Of a DNA stretch of 64,000 bases, positions 17,828 through 25,906 are shown one piece after another. This stretch comes from Palleniella muris. Lineage in GTDB: Bacteria; Bacteroidota; Bacteroidia; Bacteroidales; Bacteroidaceae. The stretch covers positions 1 through 64,000 of the forward strand of contig NZ_SRZC01000003.1 of the NCBI RefSeq assembly GCF_004792655.1. The letters are read 5' to 3'. The position numbers and the translations under genes were made by a program. Position 1 is the stretch's first letter. Each line of letters starts with the position of its first letter. The notes below the pieces were generated by a model. The model saw nothing but the letters and a program-made list of their open reading frames with translations, searched no databases and had not been told where the DNA came from.

Positions 17828-18379
17828 TCATTTGTCATATTGATATGCCAGCCGTTCATCACCATTCCAGCAATGGATGATTCCACAGTATCGGAATCCT
17901 GCTTTATTGATGACATGCTGCATAGGTTTGTTGTCACGGTGAGTGTCTATTCTGACAGTATCGTAATGTCGGATTGCGTATTGCATGACATGGAGGAAAA
18001 TGCCTTTTGTTTTTCCACAGCTTGCAATACGATGGATTGTCGCGTATGGGTTGTCGTTAGTCCATTCACCATCATATATAATATTGTATGTTGGATCCTT
18101 TCCCTCACGCAACACAAATGTTGCCACAATCTCTTCTCCTGATATGCATACATAACTGTCGCCGTGGCAGATGTCGTCAAGAAGCAGGTTCTTGTCAGGA
18201 TAATCCTCTGACCATTGGCTGGGATTTCCTGTTTCTTTCATGAATTTGCGTGCAATGGAAAATATCTCCATGAGCCGTGGAATATCATTCGGACATGCCT
18301 TGCGTATTGAAACAGTATCTTTTGTGCAACTGTTGTAAAGAATATTTTTGTTTTTCATTTGTTTCTGTTTCTTTGCCAA
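17828..18379 (-). CDS. GNAT-family N-acetyltransferase
   Basis: Probable acetyl-CoA-dependent acetyltransferase, substrate unknown. The 183-aa product has the GNAT opening TVSIRKACPNDIPRLMEIF (about 22-40). Its central beta strands include an IVATFVLREG segment and its C-terminal half the RIDTHRDNKPMQHVINKAGF region (split as RIDTHRDNKP, MQHVINKAGF), typical of the acyl-CoA-binding end of the fold. The first 20 residues are lysine-rich and poorly conserved, so a later start at the internal Met8 is possible. It converges on the PH-domain gene with 15 bp between stops. Confidence 0.8.
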   Translation of the reverse strand: MAKKQKQMKNKNILYNSCTKDTVSIRKACPNDIPRLMEIFSIARKFMKETGNPSQWSEDYPDKNLLLDDICHGDSYVCISGEEIVATFVLREGKDPTYNIIYDGEWTNDNPYATIHRIASCGKTKGIFLHVMQYAIRHYDTVRIDTHRDNKPMQHVINKAGFRYCGIIHCWNGDERLAYQYDK

Positions 18380-18453
18380 TCAAATGCCATTCATTCCGTG
18401 TACAGTGTTCTTTTTCCTATGAAGGCATGGCATATTTTCGCAAATAGGTTGAA

Positions 18454-19065
18454 TCACCGGTTTGTCTCTTTCAAAATCTTACGGAGTTCTGTTTCGTATT
18501 GTGCGGAATCATGGAACACAATACCGGTCATACCAAGTTGTCTCGCCCCTATGATGTTCACTTCCCGGTCATCGGTAAAGATACACTCTTCCGGCTTTAG
18601 ATTGAATTTGTCGAACAGTCGCTGATAGATTTCAGGTTCCGGTTTGATAACATGCTCTTCAGAGGAGATAACGTATCCGTCCAGCAATCGGAATATATCA
18701 AACTGATTCATAGTGTGATATACTTTGCTGCACCAGTTGCTCAGACCGTACAGCTTGAACCCTTCGTCCTTCAATTGCTGCAACATGTTTTTCATTCCTT
18801 CTACTTCATTTGTGACCAATTCCGGATACTTGTCACAGAAGATACGTATTTCATTCTCAAACTTTCTGTTATCCATGATTATGTCCTCCTTAATCTCATT
18901 GAAAGGCTTTTCCTCCCTGTCAAGCAATGCCTGAACCTCTTCATTGTAGAGTACAGGCAGGATGTCTTGGTATCTTTCCTCATCGGTAATGTATTTATGG
19001 AAAAACATCTCAAAGTCGTAGTCTACAAGAACTTTGCCAAAATCGAATATAAGATTCTTTATCAT
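18454..19065 (-). CDS. HAD-superfamily phosphatase (YihX-like)
   Basis: Haloacid-dehalogenase-type hydrolase, probably a sugar-phosphate phosphatase. From the ATG at 19065 the product is 203 aa and begins directly with the catalytic motif IFDFGKVLVDYD. The first Asp is the nucleophile, and Gly stands at the +2 position as in YihX-type members. Other HAD motifs are GLSNWCSKVY (motif II Ser/Asn), the Lys in HVIKPEPEIY (motif III) and IFTDDREVN (motif IV). A longer reading back to 19203 overlaps oxyR and is not credible. It starts 5 bp after oxyR and is likely co-transcribed. Confidence 0.87.
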   Translation of the reverse strand: MIKNLIFDFGKVLVDYDFEMFFHKYITDEERYQDILPVLYNEEVQALLDREEKPFNEIKEDIIMDNRKFENEIRIFCDKYPELVTNEVEGMKNMLQQLKDEGFKLYGLSNWCSKVYHTMNQFDIFRLLDGYVISSEEHVIKPEPEIYQRLFDKFNLKPEECIFTDDREVNIIGARQLGMTGIVFHDSAQYETELRKILKETNR

Positions 19066-19070
19066 AGTTT

Positions 19071-19997
19071 TTATAGTTTTATTCCATATTTTATTATCCG
19101 CTCTTCCAGCATTCCTTTTGGCATAAACCGTATGAGAGTCTGCGTAATGGTGTTCAGGATTCCCTGGCGGATAAAATCTTCTTTTATATAAAGTGAGATG
19201 CATCGTTGTGACAAGTGGTCACCGTCAATGGGGCGCACGTTTTGCCGTTGTTTCTCGGAAAGAAAGGGGAGATGCATTTCCGGTATGATTGTGAAACCTC
19301 CGTTCTCATCAACAATGCGTGTCAATGTCTCGATGCTTCCTGCTTCGTAAATGTGGTGTCCTTTGGTGCGGGCTTTGCAGAAGCTGAAGGCACTGTTCCG
19401 CAGGCATTGGGCTTCTTTCATTATCCACATGCTCTCATGTTCCAGGTTCTCCGGTTTGAAGACAGGCAATTTGCGCCAGCAGCTTTCCGCAAGATATACA
19501 AAGAACCGTTCCGTATAAAGCGGTATTTCCATTATCCCACTCCGGGCATTGCCGCTTATTGCTATGCCAGCTTCTATCTTTCCTTGCTCCAAAGCCTTCA
19601 GCATGTCTTCGGCTTTCATCTCCGATATGCCGATGCTCACCTGTGGATAGTTTTCCCGATAGTGCCTGATGAATTTTGGCAAGATGTATGGAGCTATCGT
19701 CGGACCGATTGCCAGCAAGAGTTTACCGCTTATTTTGCCTTTTTCCTCATTGACAAGCTCGTTTATACGTTCCGTTTCCATCAGCACTTTCTCTGCCTGG
19801 CGGATGATTGTCCTTCCGATTGCAGTAGTGCTGACCGTCTTGTTTGTACGCTCAAAGATACGCACATCGAGCTCTTCTTCCAGTTTGATGAGCATTCCGC
19901 TGATTGTCGGTTGCGTGACATCAAGTGCCTTGGCAGCATGTGCAAAGCTCTTGTATTTGTCGATTGCAATGATATATTTCAATTGCTGAAGTGTCAT
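19071..19997 (-). CDS. oxyR: OxyR hydrogen-peroxide-sensing LysR-type regulator
   Basis: LysR-type activator expected to sense peroxide through a disulfide. The 308-aa product has the N-terminal winged helix-turn-helix (about residues 13-60, with SFAHAAKALDVTQPTIS) and a C-terminal effector domain. Cys198 and Cys207 are nine residues apart in the context QCLRNSAFSFC, matching the E. coli redox pair Cys199/Cys208. That is the main reason for naming it OxyR and not a generic LysR protein. The ATG at 19997 is preferred over a TTG six bases upstream. It is divergent from a membrane ferredoxin gene, so that gene is a candidate target. Confidence 0.92.
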   Translation of the reverse strand: MTLQQLKYIIAIDKYKSFAHAAKALDVTQPTISGMLIKLEEELDVRIFERTNKTVSTTAIGRTIIRQAEKVLMETERINELVNEEKGKISGKLLLAIGPTIAPYILPKFIRHYRENYPQVSIGISEMKAEDMLKALEQGKIEAGIAISGNARSGIMEIPLYTERFFVYLAESCWRKLPVFKPENLEHESMWIMKEAQCLRNSAFSFCKARTKGHHIYEAGSIETLTRIVDENGGFTIIPEMHLPFLSEKQRQNVRPIDGDHLSQRCISLYIKEDFIRQGILNTITQTLIRFMPKGMLEERIIKYGIKL

Positions 19998-20027
19998 AAA
20001 CAATGCTTGTGATAGATTTTTTCAATG

Positions 20028-20035
20028 CAAAAATA
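20028..20035 (-). promoter_or_regulatory. Putative promoter -7 element of oxyR
   Basis: On the - strand this reads TATTTTTG, matching TAnnTTTG, about 30 bp upstream of the oxyR start. No clear -33 element accompanies it. It lies back to back with the ferredoxin gene promoter, leaving about 34 bp between the two -7 elements. Confidence 0.45.
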
Positions 20036-20069
20036 ATAAAAAACATTCGTTTGTCTATGGTTATTATTG

Positions 20070-20077
20070 TAATTTTG
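20070..20077 (+). promoter_or_regulatory. Promoter -7 element of the membrane ferredoxin gene
   Basis: TAATTTTG followed by C. A TTTG at 20050-20053 lies upstream, but the 16-bp spacing is shorter than usual. The position decides the start of the gene: initiation near 20083 excludes the earlier in-frame codons and leaves the ATG at 20123. Confidence 0.6.
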
Positions 20078-20122
20078 CATCAACAAACCAAAAAATATAA
20101 TATTTATCAATTTAAATGTAGT

Positions 20123-20806
20123 ATGGCAGCAAAACAGTTTCATCGTCATTTCCCGACAAAGGGGCTTTCGCTCTATTGGATTCTTATTGTTTATCTTATC
20201 ATTGGTGCGTTCTATCCAATCATTGGTCTGCTGGCACTTGTCTGCATGATAGCTCCGGTTGCGTTCAGCTTACGCCGTGGACGCTGGTGGTGTGGCAATG
20301 CTTGTCCGCGTGGAAATTTCTATGACCGCGTGCTTTCAAAGTACTCTCCCCATAAGCCCATACCGGCGTTCCTTCGTTCAAAAGGGTGGCGAGTGTTCAT
20401 GTTGTTTGTGATATTCACTATGTTCGGTGTGCAGATGTATTTTGCTTGGGGCGACTGGTCGGCAATGGGCAGAGTGTTTTGGAACATCATTTTTGTCACG
20501 ACAATAGTCGGCGTTGTGCTTTCTTTCATATATGCGCCACGCACATGGTGCTCATTCTGTCCCATGGGAACACTTTCTTCGTGGGTCGCGCCCAAGGAAG
20601 GCAAACTTCCTTCGGGCTACAAAAGCATCCATGTGAGCAGTTCGTGCCAAATGAAATGTAAGAGCTGTGCACGTGTGTGCCCTATGCAGCTCACTCCGTA
20701 TGACAGTCGCGGGCAGGAACAAGGCTATCTGCACCCTGACTGCATCAAGTGTGGCAAATGTGTGCAGGCTTGCCCTATAAAAATCATGAACTTGGAGTCT
20801 GAGTGA
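20123..20806 (+). CDS. Membrane-bound polyferredoxin (NapH/CcoG-like)
   Basis: Integral membrane iron-sulfur protein of 227 aa, probably an electron-transfer partner between the quinone pool and a redox enzyme. It has about four hydrophobic segments (residues 18-36, 38-52, 95-112, 120-140). These are interrupted by two cytoplasmic cysteine motifs of NapH type, CGNACPRG and CSFCPMG. It ends with two [4Fe-4S] ferredoxin motifs, CQMKCKSCARVCP and CIKCGKCVQACP. An in-frame reading from 20003 would start upstream of the promoter, so the ATG at 20123 is used. The divergent neighbour is oxyR, which suggests a link to oxidative stress, although no partner enzyme is adjacent. Confidence 0.82.
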   Translation: MAAKQFHRHFPTKGLSLYWILIVYLIIGAFYPIIGLLALVCMIAPVAFSLRRGRWWCGNACPRGNFYDRVLSKYSPHKPIPAFLRSKGWRVFMLFVIFTMFGVQMYFAWGDWSAMGRVFWNIIFVTTIVGVVLSFIYAPRTWCSFCPMGTLSSWVAPKEGKLPSGYKSIHVSSSCQMKCKSCARVCPMQLTPYDSRGQEQGYLHPDCIKCGKCVQACPIKIMNLESE

Positions 20807-20950
20807 CTTTTCTTGTTTCAGGAATTGTGTCAGAATCCGGCTTTTGCCGAAATGCAAGCAAAACGGCGCAAATGATGACAGAATGATAGACGAATCAATG
20901 GTTTTTGAAAATTAAAAGCACAGCAAATGTTGAAACATCATGTGTATCGG

Positions 20951-21031
20951 GAAAGGTAACACTTGACTTTGCGAAAGGTAATACTTTGCACTGTCAAGTG
21001 TTACCTTTCATATTGTAAAAGGTTATCTTTC
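20951..21031. repeat. Intergenic 22-nt-period dyad repeat, copy 1
   Basis: Two direct units starting GAAAGGTAA at 20951 and 20973 are followed by two inverted units ending TTTC at 21009 and 21031. Spacing is 22 nt on each side. The outer arms 20951-20967 and 20993-21009 are perfectly complementary over 17 bp with a 25-nt loop that carries a further unit. It lies between the membrane ferredoxin gene and htrA and shares its core and geometry with copies near 41488 and 60829. Confidence 0.9.
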
Positions 21032-21395
21032 ATTATGTCAGTCGTGATTCTTGGCTTTTTGTTCCGATAACTCCTATTTTTGGAATCAACGGGGAAGCTC
21101 TTGTGTCTGCTCTTTTCTGGTTCTTGCATATCTTTGTGAACATTTTATATTAATTTTGTCCAAATTTAATGGTCATAGTTGTAAAGGAGTATTTAAGGGA
21201 TACGGTTAATTGTTAAAATCGGACAAATATGTTAGTGGATGTTTGGAGTTTACCGTCTTCTGCCTTACCTTTGCATTAGCCGAATGATAAAATGTTAATA
21301 GAGATGAACAATAACATATCGGTAAAATTACACATGAACACTTGTCCACTAAACTGTGCTCCTTAAGTTGAAAGACATAAAACCATATACATAAG
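21032..21395 (+). other. htrA upstream region
   Basis: 364 bp without a credible gene. It holds a possible upstream -7 element (TAATTTTG at 21151-21158, TTTG 14 bp before it, too close for consensus) and the well-formed htrA promoter at 21242-21273. A transcript from the first element could encode a leader or small RNA, but I see no distinctive structure. Confidence 0.4.
21242..21273 (+). promoter_or_regulatory. Consensus promoter of htrA
   Basis: TTTG at 21242-21245, exactly 20 bp, then TACCTTTG at 21266-21273, followed by C. Both halves match the Bacteroidota housekeeping promoter. Transcription near 21280 gives htrA an untranslated leader of about 115 nt. Confidence 0.75.
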
Positions 21396-22844
21396 ATGAA
21401 TAAGAAATTTGTTTTAAGTGCATGTCTCATCGCTGCGACAATGTCTGTAAGCATGAAGGCAAATACTCTGAGTGCACCGGCACTCCCTACTATCCCTGTT
21501 GCAGGGCAGGCTGTTGATTTGACGGTAGCTGCCGAAAAGGCATTGCCGTGCGTGGTGCACATCAAGTACCTCCAGAACTCCAAAGTCCGTGAGGTGGAGG
21601 TTCAGAATGACCCTTTTGGAGATATGTTTGACCCATTTGGATTCTTCGGCGGCAGACAGCAAGGGCAGAAACGCAAGGTGCAGACTCCCAAACGTGAGGG
21701 AGCGGGCTCAGGAGTGATTATCAGCAAGGACGGCTACATTGTCACCAACAACCATGTGGTTGACGGAGCCGACGAACTTACAGTCACGCTTTCCGACAAC
21801 CGCGAGTTCTCGGCGCGTATAATCGGTACTGACAAGGCTACGGATCTGGCACTGATAAAAATCAATGCTTCCAATCTTCCTGCGATAACTGTGATTTCTT
21901 CCGATGACATAAAGATAGGAGAATGGGTTCTTGCAATCGGTCATCCTCTTAATCTCCGTGCGACAGTTACAGCCGGCATCGTCTCTGCAAAGGCACGTAG
22001 CCTTGGTGCAAATGGTGTGGAGGCATTCATACAGACAGATGCAGCAATCAATCAGGGTAACTCCGGTGGCGCACTTGTCAATGCAAGGGGAGAGCTTATC
22101 GGTATCAATGCCATGCTGACATCCCCTACAGGTACAAATATCGGTTATGGTTTTGCCATACCGACAACTATCATGAACAAGGTTGTTGCCGACCTGAAGC
22201 AGTACGGTAATGTACAGCGTGGTCTGATTGGAGTAAGCGGACAGGATGTGCGCAGCTACATTGACATGCAGAAAGAGGAAGGCAAGGAAGTTGACCTTGG
22301 CACAAATGAGGGTATATACATTGCCAAAGTCCAGGAGGACGGCGCAAGTGCCGATGCCGGCATACAGGAAGGTGATGTCCTTACCTCTATCGATGGTCAT
22401 AAGATAACAAAGATGGCGGAACTGCAGGAGTACCTTGCAAAGAAGCGTCCGGGTGACAAAGTCGTTGTGACTTACGTGCGCAAGAAGGCAAAGAAGACTG
22501 CAACCCTCACATTAAAGAATGAGCAGGGCAACACAAAGGTTGTCAAGGACAAAGACCTTGATATCCTCGGTGCAAACTTCCGCTCTGTCAACGAGAATGA
22601 GAAGAAAGAACTCGACATCACTTACGGCTTGAAAGTAGGTAAGGTGAACTCCGGCAAGTTCAAGGAAGCGGGTGTGCCGATGGGCTTCATCATACAGAAG
22701 GTCAACGATGAGAGTGTGAAGACAATCGAGGATCTTAACCGTATTGTCAAGGAGTCAGGAAAATCCAAATCTCCTGTATTGTACATACAAGGTATCTATC
22801 CGACAGGAAAGAAGGGATATTTCGCTGTTCCTTTGGAGGACTGA
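21396..22844 (+). CDS. htrA: DegP/HtrA-family periplasmic serine protease
   Basis: Periplasmic protease and chaperone that degrades or refolds damaged envelope proteins. The 482-aa product begins with a signal peptide (about residues 1-22). It then has a trypsin-like domain with catalytic His120 (TNNHVVDGAD), Asp150 (ATDLALIKI) and Ser223 (QGNSGGALVN), followed by two PDZ domains (about 265-365 and 385-475). All catalytic residues are present. It lies directly upstream of the moxR-bat cluster, and both concern envelope stress, but a hairpin separates them. Confidence 0.95.
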   Translation: MNKKFVLSACLIAATMSVSMKANTLSAPALPTIPVAGQAVDLTVAAEKALPCVVHIKYLQNSKVREVEVQNDPFGDMFDPFGFFGGRQQGQKRKVQTPKREGAGSGVIISKDGYIVTNNHVVDGADELTVTLSDNREFSARIIGTDKATDLALIKINASNLPAITVISSDDIKIGEWVLAIGHPLNLRATVTAGIVSAKARSLGANGVEAFIQTDAAINQGNSGGALVNARGELIGINAMLTSPTGTNIGYGFAIPTTIMNKVVADLKQYGNVQRGLIGVSGQDVRSYIDMQKEEGKEVDLGTNEGIYIAKVQEDGASADAGIQEGDVLTSIDGHKITKMAELQEYLAKKRPGDKVVVTYVRKKAKKTATLTLKNEQGNTKVVKDKDLDILGANFRSVNENEKKELDITYGLKVGKVNSGKFKEAGVPMGFIIQKVNDESVKTIEDLNRIVKESGKSKSPVLYIQGIYPTGKKGYFAVPLED

Positions 22845-22866
22845 TATTAATAATAGCATAAAGGAT

Positions 22867-22895
22867 GTGCATTCCTCCAAAAGTGGGGGATGCAC
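22867..22895 (+). terminator. Hairpin between htrA and moxR
   Basis: An 11-bp stem with two G-T pairs (22867-22877 with 22885-22895). The following sequence ACACTTTCAC is only weakly T-rich. It could be a leaky terminator that lets some htrA transcripts continue into moxR; I see no TAnnTTTG element in front of moxR. Confidence 0.5.
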
Positions 22896-22926
22896 ACTTT
22901 CACTATAAATAAAAACGTAAAACAAA

Positions 22927-23910
22927 ATGGATATCAGAGAATTAAACATAAGAATAGAACAGGAGTCCGGATTTGTCCAGAACATAGTGAATGGCATGGA
23001 CAAGGTGATTATCGGACAGAAGCATCTTGTCGATTGCCTGCTGATTTCACTCCTTTCCGACGGTCACATACTCCTTGAGGGCGTTCCTGGCTTGGCGAAA
23101 ACACTTGCTATCAATACTTTGGCGAAACTTGTGCAGGCAGATTTCAGCCGTATCCAGTTCACTCCCGACCTCCTTCCGGCAGATGTCATAGGTACAATGA
23201 TATACTCACAGAAGGAAGAGAAGTTTCAGGTGAAACAGGGACCGGTGTTTGCAAACTTCGTGCTTGCTGACGAAATCAACCGTGCACCGGCAAAGGTGCA
23301 GTCCGCACTCCTTGAGGCTATGCAGGAGCATCAGGTGACAATCGGCGACACATCGTTCCGTCTGCCGTCGCCGTTCCTTGTCATGGCTACTCAGAACCCG
23401 ATAGAGCAGGAAGGCACTTATCCGTTGCCTGAAGCTCAGATGGACCGTTTCATGCTGAAGGTTGTCATAGACTATCCTCAGTTTGAGGAAGAGAAGCTCA
23501 TCATCCGTGAGAATCTCGCAGGCAAACTTCCGGAGGTTTCCCCGGTCACAACGACACAGGAGATAGAGCGTGCGCGTGAAATTGTCCGTGAGGTATATAT
23601 CGATGAGAAGATAGAACAGTACATTGCTGACATTGTTTTTGCTACACGTTTCCCGGCACAGTATGGTCTTGACGAGTTGAAATCACTCATTTCGTTTGGA
23701 GGTTCGCCACGTGCTTCAATCTCTCTTGCCAAGGCAGCACGTGCATATGCCTTTATCAAGCGTCGCGGATATGTGGTGCCTGAGGATGTGCGTGCCGTGG
23801 CTTATGATGTCCTGCGCCACCGTATAGGACTCTCTTATGAGGCAGAGGCAACCAACGTGACAGCGGAAGAGATTGTGTCACAGATTATCAATAAGATACA
23901 AGTTCCATAA
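22927..23910 (+). CDS. MoxR-family AAA+ ATPase
   Basis: AAA+ ATPase of the MoxR group, which work as chaperones that load metals or remodel complexes, usually together with von Willebrand A-domain proteins. The 327-aa product has Walker A GVPGLAKT (about residues 46-53), Walker B LADEINRA (about 114-121), sensor 1 MATQNP and a C-terminal lid domain. It is the first gene of a moxR-DUF58-batA-batB-batD cluster, the canonical arrangement. Its stop overlaps the next start by one base. Confidence 0.93.
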   Translation: MDIRELNIRIEQESGFVQNIVNGMDKVIIGQKHLVDCLLISLLSDGHILLEGVPGLAKTLAINTLAKLVQADFSRIQFTPDLLPADVIGTMIYSQKEEKFQVKQGPVFANFVLADEINRAPAKVQSALLEAMQEHQVTIGDTSFRLPSPFLVMATQNPIEQEGTYPLPEAQMDRFMLKVVIDYPQFEEEKLIIRENLAGKLPEVSPVTTTQEIERAREIVREVYIDEKIEQYIADIVFATRFPAQYGLDELKSLISFGGSPRASISLAKAARAYAFIKRRGYVVPEDVRAVAYDVLRHRIGLSYEAEATNVTAEEIVSQIINKIQVP

Positions 23911-24779
23911 TGAATACCAACGAGATACTCTCACGAGTTCGAAAAATAGAAATCAAGACCCGAGGATTGAGCAGCAATATCTTTGCGGGTCAGTACCATA
24001 GTGCCTTCAAGGGGCGTGGTATGGCATTCTCAGAGGTGAGGGAGTATCAGTTTGGCGATGATATCCGTGACATTGACTGGAATGTGACAGCCCGTTTCCA
24101 CCGTCCTTATGTCAAAGTTTTTGAAGAGGAACGTGAGCTTACGGTGATGCTTATGATTGATGTTTCCGGCTCTCTTTCTTTTGGATCGCAGAATCAGTCA
24201 AAGAGTGAAATGGTAACAGAGATTGCCGCAACATTGGCATTCTCTGCCATCCAGAACAATGATAAGATTGGTGTTGTGTTCTTTTCTGACCATGTTGAGA
24301 AGTATATTCCACCTAAGAAGGGCAGGAAACACATTCTTTATATTATACGCACATTGCTTGATTTCACTCCGGAGAGCAACCGTACGGATATTGCCGGTGC
24401 TATAGAGACTCTTACACGCATGCAGAAGCGCCGCTGCACAGCATTCTTGTTGTCGGACTTCTATCAGCAGAAGTCTTTCAAAAAGGAGCTGCAAGTCTGC
24501 AACAGAAAGCATGATGTTGTTGCGATACAGGTCTATGACCATCGCGACAATGAGTTGCCTGATGTAGGATTAATGAGAGTGAGGGATGCTGAGACCGGAT
24601 ACGAGCAGTATCTTGACACATCTTCCAAAGCTGTCCGTACGGCGTATAAGGCAAAGTGGCTGGAGAGGCAGGCAAAGATAAAAGAGACATTCTCACACTC
24701 CGGAGTAGACTCTGTATCTGTCTCTACTGCTGATGATTATGTGAGAAGTCTGATGATGTTGTTCAAGAGACGCAGTTAG
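23910..24779 (+). CDS. DUF58 domain protein of the Bat cluster
   Basis: A 289-aa soluble protein with the DUF58 signature around residues 40-60 (GRGMAFSEVREYQFGDDIRDIDW, that is GRGMAFSEVREY then QFGDDIRDIDW). A von Willebrand A-like fold follows, containing a MIDAS-like DVSGS at about 84-88. DUF58 proteins are regular partners of MoxR ATPases. Translation is coupled to moxR by a one-base overlap. No signal peptide is seen. Confidence 0.87.
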   Translation: MNTNEILSRVRKIEIKTRGLSSNIFAGQYHSAFKGRGMAFSEVREYQFGDDIRDIDWNVTARFHRPYVKVFEEERELTVMLMIDVSGSLSFGSQNQSKSEMVTEIAATLAFSAIQNNDKIGVVFFSDHVEKYIPPKKGRKHILYIIRTLLDFTPESNRTDIAGAIETLTRMQKRRCTAFLLSDFYQQKSFKKELQVCNRKHDVVAIQVYDHRDNELPDVGLMRVRDAETGYEQYLDTSSKAVRTAYKAKWLERQAKIKETFSHSGVDSVSVSTADDYVRSLMMLFKRRS

Positions 24780-24807
24780 ACGAATGTCAGGCGATATTTA
24801 ATAAAAT

Positions 24808-25902
24808 ATGACAGACAGACTGTACAAAATACTAATGATTCTCATGCCTATGCTGTTTGGCGTAGGTATCTCAAGTTGTGTCCATGCTCAGAAAGTACAG
24901 GTGGAGGAAAGGATTGACAGTATGGAGATTCTTCTCGGTGACCAGTGTCACTTGTATCTCACTGTAACGGCAAAGGACAAATCCATTCTGATGATTCCTG
25001 ACTTTACCAATTCACGGCAACTTATGCCGGGCATAGAAGTCTTGGAGCAGGCAATGGTGGATTCCGTAATGCTTGATGACGGATGGGCACGTACCACTTA
25101 TGAATACACAATAACATCGTTTGAGCCGAAATTGCACTATATAGCTCCACTGAGTGTCATTGTTGACGGTAAGAAGTATGTCGGCAACAAACTTGCATTG
25201 AAAGTGCTGGATGTGCCTGTCGACACAACAAAGATGGAGCAGTTCTTTCCACCAAAGGATGTACAGACCAACCCGTTCCTTTTAGATGAATGGATTCCGC
25301 TGATTATCCTTTATGGAATAGCGTCTTTCATGGCAGTATTGGGAATGCTTTCCTATCTGTTGAAGAAAAGCAACAAACCGATACGTATCTCTTTCAGGAT
25401 AGTGAAGCGTGTGCCGGCACATGTCAAGGCAATCACGGCTATTGACGAACTGAAGCAGGAACGCATGGTGGCATCTGACAATCAGAAAGAATATTACACC
25501 CGTCTCACTGACACTCTGCGTAAATATCTGGAAGAGAGATTCGGCTTCTCTGCCATGGAGATGACGACAGCGGAAATAATAACGCGCTTGTCAAAGGAAG
25601 ACCCGATGAAGGTTGCCGAGCTGCGTGAGTTGTTTGAGACAGCTGATCTTGTCAAGTTTGCAAAATACTCAACACTTATAAATGAGAATGACCGTAACCT
25701 TGTCTCTGCGATAGATTTCATAAACTCTACAAAGACGGAAGAGGTTGTTACGGAGCAACGTGAAGAAACAGTATTGACAGAGGACGAGAAGCGTAAGAAT
25801 ACTTCTTTCACAGTATTGAAATATACTGTGTATGTCTCTGTGGTTGTTGCCATTGCACTGCTTGCCTATATCCTTTGGCAGGTAGTATTACTTATAGAAT
25901 AG
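24808..25902 (+). CDS. Bat-cluster membrane protein of unknown function
   Basis: A 364-aa protein with an N-terminal export signal. It could be a lipoprotein (ISSC before Val, near residue 24) or cleaved after VHA. An extracytoplasmic beta-rich domain (about 28-150) follows, then a membrane helix (about 163-187), a cytoplasmic helical domain (about 195-315) and a second membrane helix near the C terminus (about 339-361). The cytoplasmic part, with TDTLRKYLEERFG and FAKYS, resembles the region found after the membrane helix in BatD and in DUF4381-type proteins of other MoxR clusters. It probably assembles with the BatA/B proteins; the exact role is unknown. Confidence 0.7.
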   Translation: MTDRLYKILMILMPMLFGVGISSCVHAQKVQVEERIDSMEILLGDQCHLYLTVTAKDKSILMIPDFTNSRQLMPGIEVLEQAMVDSVMLDDGWARTTYEYTITSFEPKLHYIAPLSVIVDGKKYVGNKLALKVLDVPVDTTKMEQFFPPKDVQTNPFLLDEWIPLIILYGIASFMAVLGMLSYLLKKSNKPIRISFRIVKRVPAHVKAITAIDELKQERMVASDNQKEYYTRLTDTLRKYLEERFGFSAMEMTTAEIITRLSKEDPMKVAELRELFETADLVKFAKYSTLINENDRNLVSAIDFINSTKTEEVVTEQREETVLTEDEKRKNTSFTVLKYTVYVSVVVAIALLAYILWQVVLLIE

Positions 25903-25906
25903 ACAC

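Noticed and set aside
17812-17846. Inverted repeat between the PH-domain and acetyltransferase genes as a terminator
   Set aside because: Only 8 AT-rich base pairs with a 19-nt loop, and one arm lies within the acetyltransferase coding end.
18454-19203. Longer HAD phosphatase reading starting at 19203
   Set aside because: The extra 46 residues overlap the end of oxyR in another frame, and the catalytic motif starts right after the ATG at 19065.
19215-20012. 265-aa ORF on the + strand antisense to oxyR
   Set aside because: oxyR is clear from its helix-turn-helix and cysteine pair; the opposite frame has no recognisable domain.
20003-20122. Longer reading of the membrane ferredoxin gene
   Set aside because: It would start upstream of the likely promoter at 20070-20077 and overlap the oxyR regulatory region; the added residues lack family resemblance.
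21708-22400. 230-aa ORF antisense to htrA
   Set aside because: Cys-rich composition typical of a shadow frame; htrA is intact with all catalytic residues.
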